Counted from the first letter of the stretch, positions 28,034 to 37,088 are shown. The stretch: 64,000 bases of DNA from Streptomyces sp. NBC_00162 (GCF_024611995.1 NZ_CP102509.1:5332001-5396000), one strand, 5' to 3'. Numbers and translations: made by a program. The notes: a model not told the origin generated them from the letters alone.

Positions 28034-30991
28034 CTACGGCGCGGGCGGGAAGAGCACGGGTATCGCCGAGACCAGGTGCGAGGCCCGGTCCAGGGCGCTG
28101 GCCAGCAGCGCGAGGTCGGTCGGCCCGTTGCCCAGCTCGCGCACCGGGCGGCGGGCCGGCGGGTCGCCCATCCGCTCCCACTCCACCGGCACCACGGTCG
28201 GCCGCTGGGTCGCCGTCCTGGGGATCCGGCCGGTGACCCGGCCCGCCTGGAAGGGGACCGTCCGGCCGTCCGGGTAACGGAGCCGGCCGCGGCCGGGGCC
28301 CGGCTGGTCGGGGGCGTCGAGCTCCACGCGCAGGGTCGACAGCCGGGCCAGGACGGTGTCGGCCGTACGGTCCGGGCGGGCGCTCGTGGCCACCAGGTGC
28401 ACCCCGAGCCGGGCGCCCTCGCGGGCCACCGCCTCCAGCGCCCGGACCACCGAACCGGCGGCGGGGCGGCCCGTGCTGCCGAGCCCCGGCGCGACCAGCG
28501 CGTCGAAGTCGTCCACCAGCACCACCAGGCGGGGCAGCGGACTGGGCCCGCCCGGGTCGGTACGGGCCGACAGCGAGGCGCGCAGCCGCAGCGTGCCCGA
28601 ACGCTGGGGTTCGAGGTCGCCGCTCAGCTCGCCCTCCGTGGGCTGGCGGGGCGAGACCATCCGGTCGGAGAGCTCGCGCCGTCCGTGCCACTCGGCGAAC
28701 GGCGTCCCGTCCAGCAGCTCGGCACGGCGCTTGAGCTCCGCGCCCAGCGCCTGGGCGAACTCCCGCATCCGCAGCGGATCCGAGGCGACCAGATGGGCCG
28801 AGACGTGCGGGAGCTCGGTGCAGGGCAGCAGCCCGTCGCCGCGCTCGCCGCCCGCCCCGTCGAGCAGGACCAGCCCGAGCCGGTCGGGCCGGGCGCCCGC
28901 CGACAGCGAGGCGGCCACCGACCGCAGCAGCTCGGTCCGCCCGCTGCCGGCCGGTCCCTCGATGAGCAGGTGCGGGCCGTCGTGGACCAGCTCGGTGCCG
29001 ACGGGGCCGCGCCGCCCGCTGCCCAGCACCAGCTCGGCCAGGCCGCCGACCCCCTGCCCCTGCTCGGTGGCGGCGGCCCAACGGGCCATCAGGGAGGCCG
29101 GGGTGGCCCGCGCCAGCCCCAGCTCGTCCAGCAGCCGGGCGGTGGCGGGCAGGGTGGCGGCGGCCGGCCGGTACGGCTCGGCGGTGCCCGCGCCGTCGGC
29201 GCGCAGCGGTGCCAGCGCCCGGGCGAACCGCTCGGCCCAGGCCGCGGACACGGCGTCGGCGGTGGCCGTCTCGCCGCTCGGGGCCGGACTGCCGCCGCTG
29301 ACCGCGAAGGTCCGTACGGTCGTGGCCACGTCCCCGCTGAGCAGGGAGACCGCGCCGCAGTCCCGGAAGGCCGGGTTGCTCGCGCAGGCGGCCTCGTACG
29401 TCTCGGCGACCGGGGAGGCGGGCGTGGCGGGCGGTGCCTCGGCCAGCGCCAGCACGTGGATCCCGGCGGCCGGGCCGTGGGAGGCGAGCCGCCCGGTGAT
29501 GTCGCGCAGCGCACCGGCGCCGGGATCGCCGTCCAGCACGAGGAGGGTGTACGGGCCTTCGTAGGCGTCGGCGGCCTGCCGCACCCGCTCGGGATCGGCG
29601 GCGGCCCAGTGCGTACCGAGCGGACTGTCGTCCAGGCGCCGGGTCAGCTCACCGGTACGGGCGGCCGCCTGGTCGCGGTCGTACGCGAGGAGCAGCCGGC
29701 AGTCCTGGCCGTGCGCGGGCCGTACGTGGGGCAGCCAGCCGAGCCAGCCCCAGTCGCGGCGCCGCTCGGCGAGGGCGCGCGCCCGGTCGGTGGAGACGAG
29801 CACGATCTCCAGCTGCGCCGGCGCGTGCAGCGCCGCCAGCTGCGCGACCACACAGCGGGCCACCCCCGCCAGCCGGGGGCGCGGGCCGGCGATGCCGAGG
29901 GCTCCGACGGTGCGCAGCGGCACCCGGCTGCCGGCTCCGAGCCCCACGTCCAGTACCCCGTGGTGTCCGGGCGTACGGGACCACAGCCGCTCGGTGGGTC
30001 CCAGCGCGGCCAGCAGCAGCGCGGCCGGGTCGTCGGGGTCGGGTACCGCGGCGGTGGCCACGGCCGCCGGCCCGGCCGGGGCCTCGGCGGCCTCCTCGCC
30101 CCGCACCCACTTGCGGGCCCAGGCGCCGAGCCCCTTGCGGCGGCCGGCGGCCGGTTCGCCGGGTGCGCTCGCGGCGGCGGGCTGCGGTGCGGCGGGCTCC
30201 GGTGCGGCCGCGGGTTCTCCGCCGGAGGAGTCGTCGGCATAGGGGTCCGGCGCCGAGCCGGGGGTGCCGGTCCAGCCCGCGCCGGGCAGGGCGGGGCGGG
30301 GCCCCGGGGGCGGGGCCGGTGTGGCGGCGGAAGCGGCGGAGCCGCGGCCCCCGAGGGCGAGGTGGCCCTCCAGGTCCGGGGTCACCGGCAGGGGAGGGGC
30401 GGCCGCGGGGGCCAGCCGCAGGGTGGACTCGCCCACCCGCAGCAGCGCGCCCGGCGGCAGGGCCACCGGCTGCGGTCCCACCGGGGAGCCGTCCAGCGTG
30501 GTGCCGTTCGTCGAGTCCAGGTCGGCCACCGCCGCCCGCCCGTCCCGCATCACGGTCACCGAGCAGTGCAGCCGGGACACGTCGGGGTCGTCCAGCGGGA
30601 CGTCGGCGTCGGCGGAGCGGCCCACCTTGATCTGCCCGCTGTGCAGCAGGTGCACCCCGCCCGCGTCGGGCCCGGCCACCACGTGCAACTGGGGCGCGCC
30701 CAGGCTCTCCTCGGGCAGGACGTCCGGGACCGGGCCGTGCAGGGCCACCACCGCCCCGTCCACCAGCGGCGGTTCGCCGAGCACCCGCCGCTGGAGGTCG
30801 AGCCGCTCGGCTCCGGCGTATAGGATCACGGCGCCCCCGGTGTCGGGTCCGCCGACGGTCGCCGCGAGCCCGGAGGCGACCGCGGCCAGCGCGGTACCGG
30901 CGGGCGCGGTGACGAGCACGTCACAGCTCACGGGGGCGGTCGAGGGCTGGTGGCCGCTGCGCGACCCAAGGACGGTCAGCCGGATCTGCAT
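28034..30991 (-). CDS. FHA domain - FtsK/SpoIIIE ATPase-like protein
   Basis: A 985-residue protein. An N-terminal ubiquitin-like/YukB-type region (MQIRLTVLGSRSG) leads to an FHA domain near 101-195 (IKVGRSADADVPL, VSRLHCSVTV, DLDSTNGTTLDG) that should bind phosphothreonine. A Pro/Ala-rich linker follows, then a region around 300-640 and an FtsK/SpoIIIE ATPase core near 670-860. The P-loop reads GPAGSGRT, with Arg in place of the usual Lys; Walker B is LVVLVDDFDAL. The layout resembles EssC/EccC type VII secretion ATPases, but only one ATPase domain is present and no other secretion genes adjoin it. It diverges from the kinase gene pkaA. Confidence 0.8.
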   Translation of the reverse strand: MQIRLTVLGSRSGHQPSTAPVSCDVLVTAPAGTALAAVASGLAATVGGPDTGGAVILYAGAERLDLQRRVLGEPPLVDGAVVALHGPVPDVLPEESLGAPQLHVVAGPDAGGVHLLHSGQIKVGRSADADVPLDDPDVSRLHCSVTVMRDGRAAVADLDSTNGTTLDGSPVGPQPVALPPGALLRVGESTLRLAPAAAPPLPVTPDLEGHLALGGRGSAASAATPAPPPGPRPALPGAGWTGTPGSAPDPYADDSSGGEPAAAPEPAAPQPAAASAPGEPAAGRRKGLGAWARKWVRGEEAAEAPAGPAAVATAAVPDPDDPAALLLAALGPTERLWSRTPGHHGVLDVGLGAGSRVPLRTVGALGIAGPRPRLAGVARCVVAQLAALHAPAQLEIVLVSTDRARALAERRRDWGWLGWLPHVRPAHGQDCRLLLAYDRDQAAARTGELTRRLDDSPLGTHWAAADPERVRQAADAYEGPYTLLVLDGDPGAGALRDITGRLASHGPAAGIHVLALAEAPPATPASPVAETYEAACASNPAFRDCGAVSLLSGDVATTVRTFAVSGGSPAPSGETATADAVSAAWAERFARALAPLRADGAGTAEPYRPAAATLPATARLLDELGLARATPASLMARWAAATEQGQGVGGLAELVLGSGRRGPVGTELVHDGPHLLIEGPAGSGRTELLRSVAASLSAGARPDRLGLVLLDGAGGERGDGLLPCTELPHVSAHLVASDPLRMREFAQALGAELKRRAELLDGTPFAEWHGRRELSDRMVSPRQPTEGELSGDLEPQRSGTLRLRASLSARTDPGGPSPLPRLVVLVDDFDALVAPGLGSTGRPAAGSVVRALEAVAREGARLGVHLVATSARPDRTADTVLARLSTLRVELDAPDQPGPGRGRLRYPDGRTVPFQAGRVTGRIPRTATQRPTVVPVEWERMGDPPARRPVRELGNGPTDLALLASALDRASHLVSAIPVLFPPAP

Positions 30992-31405
30992 CGCCGTCAG
31001 CGGTCCCTTCTGCGCGGTGCGCGGTGCGTGCGCCCGGCAGGGGAACGTCGGCACACGGCTGCCCGACCGCCCCCCGCCCGGCACGGACGCGTCGTCCGGT
31101 CAGGTCTGCCGGAAGGCGCGGCTCCCGCCCGTGCCGTTCCGTATGGGTGCATCCTCGCACCTGTCGCCGACAACACGCCCGGCACCCGGCGACAATTGAT
31201 CTTGATCGGTCGCGGCATGGCGCGGACCTCACTCGGATCGGACAGCAAGCAGGGGAAAATCGCCTCCGGCATACCCCGCAAACATCATCCTTCGTACATA
31301 TGTGCGGCAACCAACCTCCGGCGCCCGACGTCCTTCATGGGGACACCCCCTAGAGTGGGTCGGAAAATCCGGACGACAGAAGACGACAGCAGGGGAGCGC
31401 GAGAC
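30992..31405. promoter_or_regulatory. Divergent control region between the FHA-FtsK gene and pkaA
   Basis: These 414 bases carry both promoters. An 8-bp inverted repeat, TGTCGCCG at 31162-31169 and CGGCGACA at 31187-31194, has a 17-base spacer and is placed like an operator. A TAGAGT near 31352 could be a -10 box for pkaA. No open frame in this region looks coding. Confidence 0.4.
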
Positions 31406-33121
31406 GTGCGGCCAGTCGGCAGCAAGTACCTGCTCGAGGAGCCGCTCGGGCGCGGCGCCACGGGCACCGTCTGGCGTGCCCGCCAGCGTGAGACCGCGGG
31501 GGCCGAGGCGGCCGTCGCCGGGCAGCCCGGCGAGACCGTGGCCATCAAGGTCCTCAAGGAGGAGCTGGCCCAGGACGCGGACATCGTCATGCGCTTCCTG
31601 CGGGAGCGCTCCGTCCTGCTGCGCCTGACGCACCCCAACATCGTGCGCACCCGCGACCTCGTCGTCGAGGGCGATCTGCTGGCGCTGGTCATGGACCTGA
31701 TCGACGGCCCGGACCTGCACAAGTACCTCCGCCTGAACGGCCCCTTCACGCCCGTCGCCGCGAGCCTGCTGACCGCGCAGATCGCGGACGCGCTCGCCGC
31801 CAGCCACGCCGACGGCGTCGTCCACCGCGACCTGAAGCCCGCCAACGTGCTGCTCGACGAGCGCGACGGACAGATGAAGCCGATGCTCACCGACTTCGGC
31901 ATCGCCCGTCTCGCGGACTCCCCGGGCCTGACCCGCACCCACGAGTTCGTCGGCACCCCGGCCTACGTGGCCCCCGAGTCCGCCGAGGGCCGCCCGCAGA
32001 CCTCCGCCGTCGACATCTACGGCGCCGGCATCCTGCTCTACGAGCTGCTCACCGGCCGGCCGCCGTTCGCGGGCGGCACCGCGCTCGAAGTGCTCCACCG
32101 CCACCTCAGCGAGGACCCGCAGCGCCCCGCGAGCGTGCCCGAGCCGCTGTGGACCGTCATCGAGCGCTGCCTGCGCAAGGAGCCGAACGAGCGGCCCAGC
32201 GCCGAGAACCTGGCCCGCGGACTGCGCGTGGTCGCCGCCGGCATCGGCGTGCACTCCACGGCCGCCGAGGTGGAGGCCGCGCTCGGCGTCGGCGCGCTGC
32301 TCGCGCCCGACCCCTCGCCGGCTCCGGTCCCGGAGACACCGGGGATCGTGGGGGCCGCGGACGCCACCCAGGTGCTGCCCGGGGGCGCCGGTTCGCCCAT
32401 GGGCGCCTACGACCCGAACGCCATGACCAGCGTCATGCCGCCGGTCGGCGCGGCCGGAGCGGCCGGCGGGGCCGACCCGACCTCGGTGATGCCGCCCGTA
32501 CAGCAGCCGGACCAGCCGCACCCGTGGCAGACGCAGATGCGGGCCGCCCGCGACCGCAACGAGCAGACGCAGGTCCAGTACCTCGACCCGAACGACGACC
32601 CCCTGCGCCGCCGCCCGCAGCGGCAGGCACCCCCGCCGCCGCAGCACCGGCCCCAGCAGCCTCCGCCGCAGCAGTACCAGCAGCAGCCGCAGTACCGGCA
32701 GCCGCCGCCGCAGCAGTACGCGCCTCCGCCGCCTCCGCAGCACTACCAGCCGCAGCAGCACCAGCCTCAGCCGTACCAGCAGCCGCAGCCCCCGCAGCAG
32801 CCCCAGTACCGGCAGCCGCAGCCGCCGCAGCAGCAGCCTCCGCAGGGTCCGCCGCCCCGGCAGCAGGCCCCGCGCGAGCCGCGCGAGCCGCGCCGCCGCA
32901 GCGCCAACCCGGTACACATCCCCGGCCTCGGCTGCCTCAAGGGCTGCCTGGTCATGATCGTGCTGCTCTTCGTGGGCGGATGGCTGATCTGGGAGCTGAC
33001 CCCGCTCCAGGAGTGGGTCGGCACCGGCAAGGGATGGTGGGACCAGGTGTGGAGCTGGGGCACCGGCATCGCCGACTGGATCGGCGCCATCGGGGACGCC
33101 ACGGGCTCCACCCAGCCCTGA
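31406..33121 (+). CDS. pkaA: Transmembrane Ser/Thr protein kinase PkaA
   Basis: A 571-residue eukaryotic-type kinase. It has the glycine loop GRGATGTVW, ATP lysine K48 (VAIKVLK), catalytic loop VVHRDLKPANVLL with D142, DFG D163 (LTDFGIARL), and the APE motif AYVAPES. From about residue 400 to 495 the sequence is almost entirely Pro, Gln and Tyr, then a basic patch, a single TM (CLVMIVLLFVGGWLIW) and a short Trp-rich extracellular end. The length, the Pro/Gln-rich region and the tandem second kinase match PkaA/PkaB of S. coelicolor. The GTG start follows a GGGGAG site. It lacks PASTA domains, so it probably does not sense muropeptides. Confidence 0.9.
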   Translation: MRPVGSKYLLEEPLGRGATGTVWRARQRETAGAEAAVAGQPGETVAIKVLKEELAQDADIVMRFLRERSVLLRLTHPNIVRTRDLVVEGDLLALVMDLIDGPDLHKYLRLNGPFTPVAASLLTAQIADALAASHADGVVHRDLKPANVLLDERDGQMKPMLTDFGIARLADSPGLTRTHEFVGTPAYVAPESAEGRPQTSAVDIYGAGILLYELLTGRPPFAGGTALEVLHRHLSEDPQRPASVPEPLWTVIERCLRKEPNERPSAENLARGLRVVAAGIGVHSTAAEVEAALGVGALLAPDPSPAPVPETPGIVGAADATQVLPGGAGSPMGAYDPNAMTSVMPPVGAAGAAGGADPTSVMPPVQQPDQPHPWQTQMRAARDRNEQTQVQYLDPNDDPLRRRPQRQAPPPPQHRPQQPPPQQYQQQPQYRQPPPQQYAPPPPPQHYQPQQHQPQPYQQPQPPQQPQYRQPQPPQQQPPQGPPPRQQAPREPREPRRRSANPVHIPGLGCLKGCLVMIVLLFVGGWLIWELTPLQEWVGTGKGWWDQVWSWGTGIADWIGAIGDATGSTQP

Positions 33122-33281
33122 ATCGGACCCCCGTAGCGCCGAGGTCGTGGATTTGTCGACTTCTGGGACGTGATTTCGCCCGCAGAAGTGAAGGTCGCCG
33201 CGAATCCGGGCCCCTGCTGGCCTCCAACGCCCACCCGGCCGCGTAGCTTTGGCACGTACGCCAGCCGCTGAGGGAGCAGTC

Positions 33282-34541
33282 GTGGCACGGAAGATCGGCA
33301 GCCGGTACACCGCGCACCAGATCCTGGGGCGCGGCAGCGCGGGCACGGTGTGGCTGGGCGAGGGGCCTGACGGCCCCGTCGCCGTCAAACTGCTGCGCGA
33401 GGACCTCGCGTCCGACCAGGAGCTGGTCGGACGGTTCGTCCAGGAGCGCAGCGCGCTGCTCGGCCTGGAGCATCCCCACGTCGTCTCCGTCCGCGACCTC
33501 GTCGTCGACGGCAACGACCTCGCCCTCGTCATGGACCTCGTTCGCGGTACGGACCTGCGCACGCGCCTCGACCGCGAGCGCAGGCTCGCCCCCGAGGCGG
33601 CCGTGGCCATCGTCGCGGACGTCGCGGACGCGCTGGCGGCCGCGCACGCGGCCGGGGTCGTCCACCGCGACGTCAAGCCCGAGAACGTCCTGCTGGACAT
33701 GCAGGGCCCGCTCGGCCCGGGCGGTTCGCACCCGGCGCTGCTGACCGACTTCGGCGTGGCCAAGCTGATCGATACCCCGCGGCGGGCCTCCGCGAGCCGG
33801 GCCTCGGCCCCGACCACGCGGATCATCGGCACCCCGGACTACCTGGCTCCGGAGATCGTCGAGGGGCTGCCCCCGCGGGCGGCGGTGGACATATACGCCC
33901 TGGCGACCGTCCTCTACGAGCTGCTGGCCGGATTCACCCCCTTCGGCGGGGGGCATCCGGGCGCGGTGCTGCGCCGACACGTGACCGAGACGGTCGTCCC
34001 GCTCCCGGGGATCCCCGACGAGCTGTGGCAGCTGATCGTGCAGTGCCTGGCCAAGGCGCCGGCGTCGCGGCTGCGCGCCTCGGAGCTGTCCGTCCGGCTG
34101 CGGGACCTGCTGCCGCTGCTGGCCGGGATGCCGCCGCTGGACGTGGACGAGCCGGACGACGCGGATCCGGATCCGGAGCCCTCGGAGGAACCGGCCTCAG
34201 CCGCCGCCGATCCGGTGCGCCGCCGGGGCGTGGTCCCCCTCGTCCCGGGGTCCTCGACGGACTCCAACCGCGACACCCACACCTCGATGCGGGTGCCGGG
34301 GCCGGACGAGCTGGCGGGCGGGGCGCTGGGCACGGCCCGGGTCCCGCGGCCGGCCGGCGGGCACCGGCCGGGCGCTGCGCGTCACCGGGCGGAGGCCGCC
34401 CGCAAGCGGCGCCTCGCCCTGTCGGCCGCGGCCGTCGCGCTGGCCGCGGCGGCCGGCCTGGGCGCGTGGCTCGCCGCCTCGGGCGAAGACCCCGCGCCGC
34501 AGCAGCAGGACAGCAAACAGTCGGGCCCCCGCACCCCGTAG
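33282..34541 (+). CDS. pkaB: Transmembrane Ser/Thr protein kinase PkaB
   Basis: A 419-residue kinase with loop GRGSAGTVW, ATP lysine K36 (VAVKLLR), VVHRDVKPENVLL, LTDFGVAKL and DYLAPEI. The activation loop has a Ser/Thr-rich insert (RRASASRASAPTTR) likely to be autophosphorylated. An acidic, Pro-rich linker leads to a single TM near residues 385-403 (LALSAAAVALAAAAGLGAWL) and a very short exterior tail. The GTG at 33282 follows GAGGGAG. It lies 160 bases after pkaA and corresponds to PkaB of S. coelicolor. Its activation segment differs from that of pkaA, so the two kinases may have different substrates. Confidence 0.9.
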   Translation: MARKIGSRYTAHQILGRGSAGTVWLGEGPDGPVAVKLLREDLASDQELVGRFVQERSALLGLEHPHVVSVRDLVVDGNDLALVMDLVRGTDLRTRLDRERRLAPEAAVAIVADVADALAAAHAAGVVHRDVKPENVLLDMQGPLGPGGSHPALLTDFGVAKLIDTPRRASASRASAPTTRIIGTPDYLAPEIVEGLPPRAAVDIYALATVLYELLAGFTPFGGGHPGAVLRRHVTETVVPLPGIPDELWQLIVQCLAKAPASRLRASELSVRLRDLLPLLAGMPPLDVDEPDDADPDPEPSEEPASAAADPVRRRGVVPLVPGSSTDSNRDTHTSMRVPGPDELAGGALGTARVPRPAGGHRPGAARHRAEAARKRRLALSAAAVALAAAAGLGAWLAASGEDPAPQQQDSKQSGPRTP

Positions 34542-34555
34542 CAGCGACGCCGCTG

Positions 34556-34593
34556 CCGGGGGCTCCGCCAGGCGGGTCCGGGCGGAGTCCGGG
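34556..34593. terminator. Hairpin between pkaB and the convergent oxygenase gene
   Basis: GGCTCCGCC at 34561-34569 pairs with GGCGGAGTC at 34581-34589 (one wobble) within a G-rich frame. It resembles part of the dispersed repeat seen after secA and probably acts as a bidirectional terminator. Confidence 0.55.
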
Positions 34594-34600
34594 GACGGGG

Positions 34601-35602
34601 CTACGCCACCAGTTCGGGGTGCCAGCGCCGCGCGACGGCGGGGTGGGCGCGGACCCAGCCCTTCAGCTCGTTGCGGCCGTACTCGGCGTGCAGCGGGTTC
34701 GACGCGTCGTGGGCGACCCCCGGCGCCGACCGGAGGTAGTCGCCCGGGACCGTCTCCACCACCGCGTCCAGCCGCGGGTTGTAGAAGAACGGCACCGAGT
34801 ACCGCTCCACCGCCCCCGGCGGGCTCACCACCCGGTGGTCCGTCGCCGTCAGGTAGCCCTCCGTCGCGATCTCCAGCAGCTCGCCCAGGTTGACGACGAA
34901 GGCTCCCGGGAGCGGCGGGATGTCGACGTAGCCCCCGTCCCGTACGACCTGGAGGCCGCCCACCGAGTCCTGCAGCAGCAGCGTGAGGAAGCCGTAGTCC
35001 TTGTGCGCCCCCACGCCCTGGTCCGTGCCCGTCGGGGCGGACCCCGGGTAGCGGATCAGCTTCGTGTGCAGGTGGGGGCGGTCCGCGAAGGCCGAGTCGA
35101 AGAAGTCCGCCGGGGCGCCGATCGAGGTCAGGATCTCCCGGAGCAGGCGGTGGGCCACCGCGGCCAGCCGGGACTGCCAGTCCAGGACCACGTCGCGCAG
35201 CTGCGGCAGCGCCGCCGGCCACTGGTTCGGGCCCTCCAGCCAGAGGTACGCCGGGTCGTCCGGCCCCACCGCCGGCGCCGGACGCTCCGCGCCGACGTCC
35301 AGCTGGTCCCGCCAGTCGGAGGCCCCGCCGGTCAGCTCGTGGCCTATCCGGGTGTAGCCGCGGAAGTGCGGGGAGTTCAGATTGCTCACGGCCAGCCGGT
35401 CGGCTTCCGGAAGGGCGAAGAAGGCCCTGGTCAGCTCCAGCATGCGGGCGCTCTCGGCATCGGTGATGCCATGCCCGGTGAGGTGCAGGAACCCGGTGTC
35501 CCTGGCTGCGGCGTGCAGCTTCTTCAGGAAGTCGGCCCGCTGGGCCGGGTCGTCCGCCTGGGAGAGGTCCAGGACGGGGAGGGAGGAGTGCGCGGACGGC
35601 AT
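34601..35602 (-). CDS. Isopenicillin N synthase-family Fe(II)/2-oxoglutarate-type oxygenase
   Basis: A 333-residue oxygenase of the IPNS/flavone-synthase superfamily. It has the DIOX_N start (LPVLDLSQADDPAQRADFLKK, GFLHLTGHGI) and the double-stranded beta-helix core. The iron ligands are H200 and D202 (GAHKDYGFLTLLLQD), plus a distal His in TATDHRVVSPPG; an R-x-S motif (RYSVPFF) binds the co-substrate carboxylate. Relatives oxidise small molecules; the substrate here is unknown, and no biosynthetic cluster surrounds it. A 33-codon leader peptide with a conserved-looking Cys motif lies 135 bases upstream on the same strand and suggests attenuation control. Confidence 0.88.
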   Translation of the reverse strand: MPSAHSSLPVLDLSQADDPAQRADFLKKLHAAARDTGFLHLTGHGITDAESARMLELTRAFFALPEADRLAVSNLNSPHFRGYTRIGHELTGGASDWRDQLDVGAERPAPAVGPDDPAYLWLEGPNQWPAALPQLRDVVLDWQSRLAAVAHRLLREILTSIGAPADFFDSAFADRPHLHTKLIRYPGSAPTGTDQGVGAHKDYGFLTLLLQDSVGGLQVVRDGGYVDIPPLPGAFVVNLGELLEIATEGYLTATDHRVVSPPGAVERYSVPFFYNPRLDAVVETVPGDYLRSAPGVAHDASNPLHAEYGRNELKGWVRAHPAVARRWHPELVA

Positions 35603-35737
35603 GACGGCTCCGTTTCGGATGTCACGGGGTCCTGTTCCCCAGAGGTGGCGGGGGCCGCGGGTGGGGAGGATCGCCGGCAGGGATGGCGCCGGGACCGCTT
35701 TGGGCCGCGTTACAGGACCAAGTCGGATCGGGGTGGA

Positions 35738-35839
35738 TCAGGCTTGGGGATGGTCCGGCGGCAGACAGCTCGACGTCGTGACGCGCATGTGGTCGACATG
35801 CCGGCGCTTGACGAGGCGCGTGACGAAGAGAACGGTCAT
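35738..35839 (-). CDS. Putative leader peptide (RRHVD...C motif) upstream of the oxygenase
   Basis: A 33-codon reading frame starting at the ATG of 35839 encodes MTVLFVTRLVKRRHVDHM, then RVTTSSCLPPDHPQA. The block R-R-H-V-D-x-x-R-V-x-x-x-x-C matches the small Streptomyces leader peptides commonly found before sulfur-assimilation and cysteine-related genes (R-R-H-[IV]-D-L-x-R-V-x-[ST]-x-x-C). The single Cys codon (TGT) fits ribosome stalling on cysteine supply. The next gene on this strand is the IPNS-type oxygenase, 135 bases on. I did not find a convincing terminator hairpin in that gap, only short GC stems (CCGGC/GCCGG near 35674-35692). No strong ribosome-binding site is visible. Confidence 0.65.
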   Translation of the reverse strand: MTVLFVTRLVKRRHVDHMRVTTSSCLPPDHPQA

Positions 35840-35930
35840 ACCGTGAGCGTACGCCCGTACGACAAGTCATCAGTACGGGTGATCCGGCCTGCCCGGACGG
35901 CCTCGTCCGCGGACCGGCTACGCTGGACCC

Positions 35931-37040
35931 GTGGCAGTCGTCGATGTTTCCGAAGAGCTGAAGTCCCTCTCCTCGACCATGGGGTCGATCGAGGCCGTCC
36001 TGGACCTCGACAAGCTGAGGGCAGATATCGCCGTGCTCGAGGAGCAGGCCGCCGCGCCGTCCCTGTGGGACGACCCGGACGCCGCTCAGAAGATCACGAG
36101 CAAGCTTTCGCACCTCCAGGCCGAGGTCCGCAAGACCGAGAGCCTGCGCGGCCGCATCGACGACCTCGCGGTCCTCTTCGAGCTCGCCCAGGAGATGGAG
36201 GACGCGGACACCCTGGCCGAGGCGGAGACCGAGCTGGTCGCCGTCCGCAAGGCGCTGGACGAGATGGAGGTCCGGACCCTGCTCTCCGGCGAGTACGCCG
36301 AGCGCGAGGCCCTGGTCAACATCCGCGCCGAGGCCGGAGGCGTCGACGCCTCCGACTTCGCCGAGCGCCTCCAGCGCATGTACCTGCGCTGGGCGGAGCG
36401 CCACGGCTACTCGACGGAGATCTACGAGACCTCGTACGCGGAAGAGGCCGGCATCAAGTCGACCACCTTCGTCGTCAAGGCCCCGTACGCCTACGGCACC
36501 CTCTCCGTCGAGCAGGGCACCCACCGCCTCGTGCGGATCTCGCCCTTCGACAACCAGGGCCGCCGCCAGACCTCCTTCGCGGGTGTCGAGGTGCTCCCGG
36601 TCGTCGAGACCAGCGACCACGTCGAGATCGACGAGGCCGAGCTGCGCGTCGACGTGTACCGCGCCTCCGGCCCCGGCGGCCAGGGCGTCAACACCACCGA
36701 CTCCGCGGTGCGCATCACGCACCTGCCGACCGGCATCGTGGTCTCCTGCCAGAACGAGCGCTCGCAGATCCAGAACAAGGCCAGCGCCATGAACGTCCTC
36801 CAGGCCAAGCTGCTCGAGCGGCGTCGCCAGGAGGAGAAGGACAAGATGGACGCCCTCAAGGACGGCGGCAGCTCCTGGGGCAACCAGATGCGCTCCTACG
36901 TCCTGCACCCGTACCAGATGGTCAAGGACCTGCGGACGGAGTTCGAGGTCGGCAACCCGCAGGCGGTGCTCGACGGCGAGATCGACGGCTTCCTCGAGGC
37001 CGGCATCCGCTGGCGCAAGCAGCAGGAGCAGACCGCGTAA
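35931..37040 (+). CDS. prfB: Peptide chain release factor 2
   Basis: A 369-residue class I release factor for UAA/UGA stops. Domain 2 has the recognition loop region, and domain 3 has the GGQ motif that triggers peptide release ([20 protein letters not shown]). The reading frame is continuous, without the programmed +1 frameshift seen in E. coli prfB, as usual in actinobacteria. The GTG at 35931 gives the standard [14 protein letters not shown] start. It begins the conserved series prfB, (small zinc-ribbon gene), ftsE, ftsX, protease, smpB, ssrA. The 328 bases upstream hold the divergent leader peptide described separately. Confidence 0.97.
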   Translation: MAVVDVSEELKSLSSTMGSIEAVLDLDKLRADIAVLEEQAAAPSLWDDPDAAQKITSKLSHLQAEVRKTESLRGRIDDLAVLFELAQEMEDADTLAEAETELVAVRKALDEMEVRTLLSGEYAEREALVNIRAEAGGVDASDFAERLQRMYLRWAERHGYSTEIYETSYAEEAGIKSTTFVVKAPYAYGTLSVEQGTHRLVRISPFDNQGRRQTSFAGVEVLPVVETSDHVEIDEAELRVDVYRASGPGGQGVNTTDSAVRITHLPTGIVVSCQNERSQIQNKASAMNVLQAKLLERRRQEEKDKMDALKDGGSSWGNQMRSYVLHPYQMVKDLRTEFEVGNPQAVLDGEIDGFLEAGIRWRKQQEQTA

Positions 37041-37055
37041 CCCCCCAGCACGTGT

Positions 37056-37088
37056 GAAGGGCCCGGACACCTCGTGTCCGGGCCCTTC
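37056..37088. terminator. Terminator after prfB
   Basis: A perfect 15-bp stem (GAAGGGCCCGGACAC at 37056-37070 with 37074-37088) and a 3-base loop lie between prfB and the convergent small membrane protein gene, serving both. Confidence 0.85.

Noticed and set aside
32620..32880. CRISPR-like repeat array in pkaA.
   Set aside because: The repeats are short, irregular Pro/Gln codon runs inside a reading frame.
35931..37040. Programmed frameshift in prfB.
   Set aside because: The frame is continuous from the start to the stop; no slippery site is needed.
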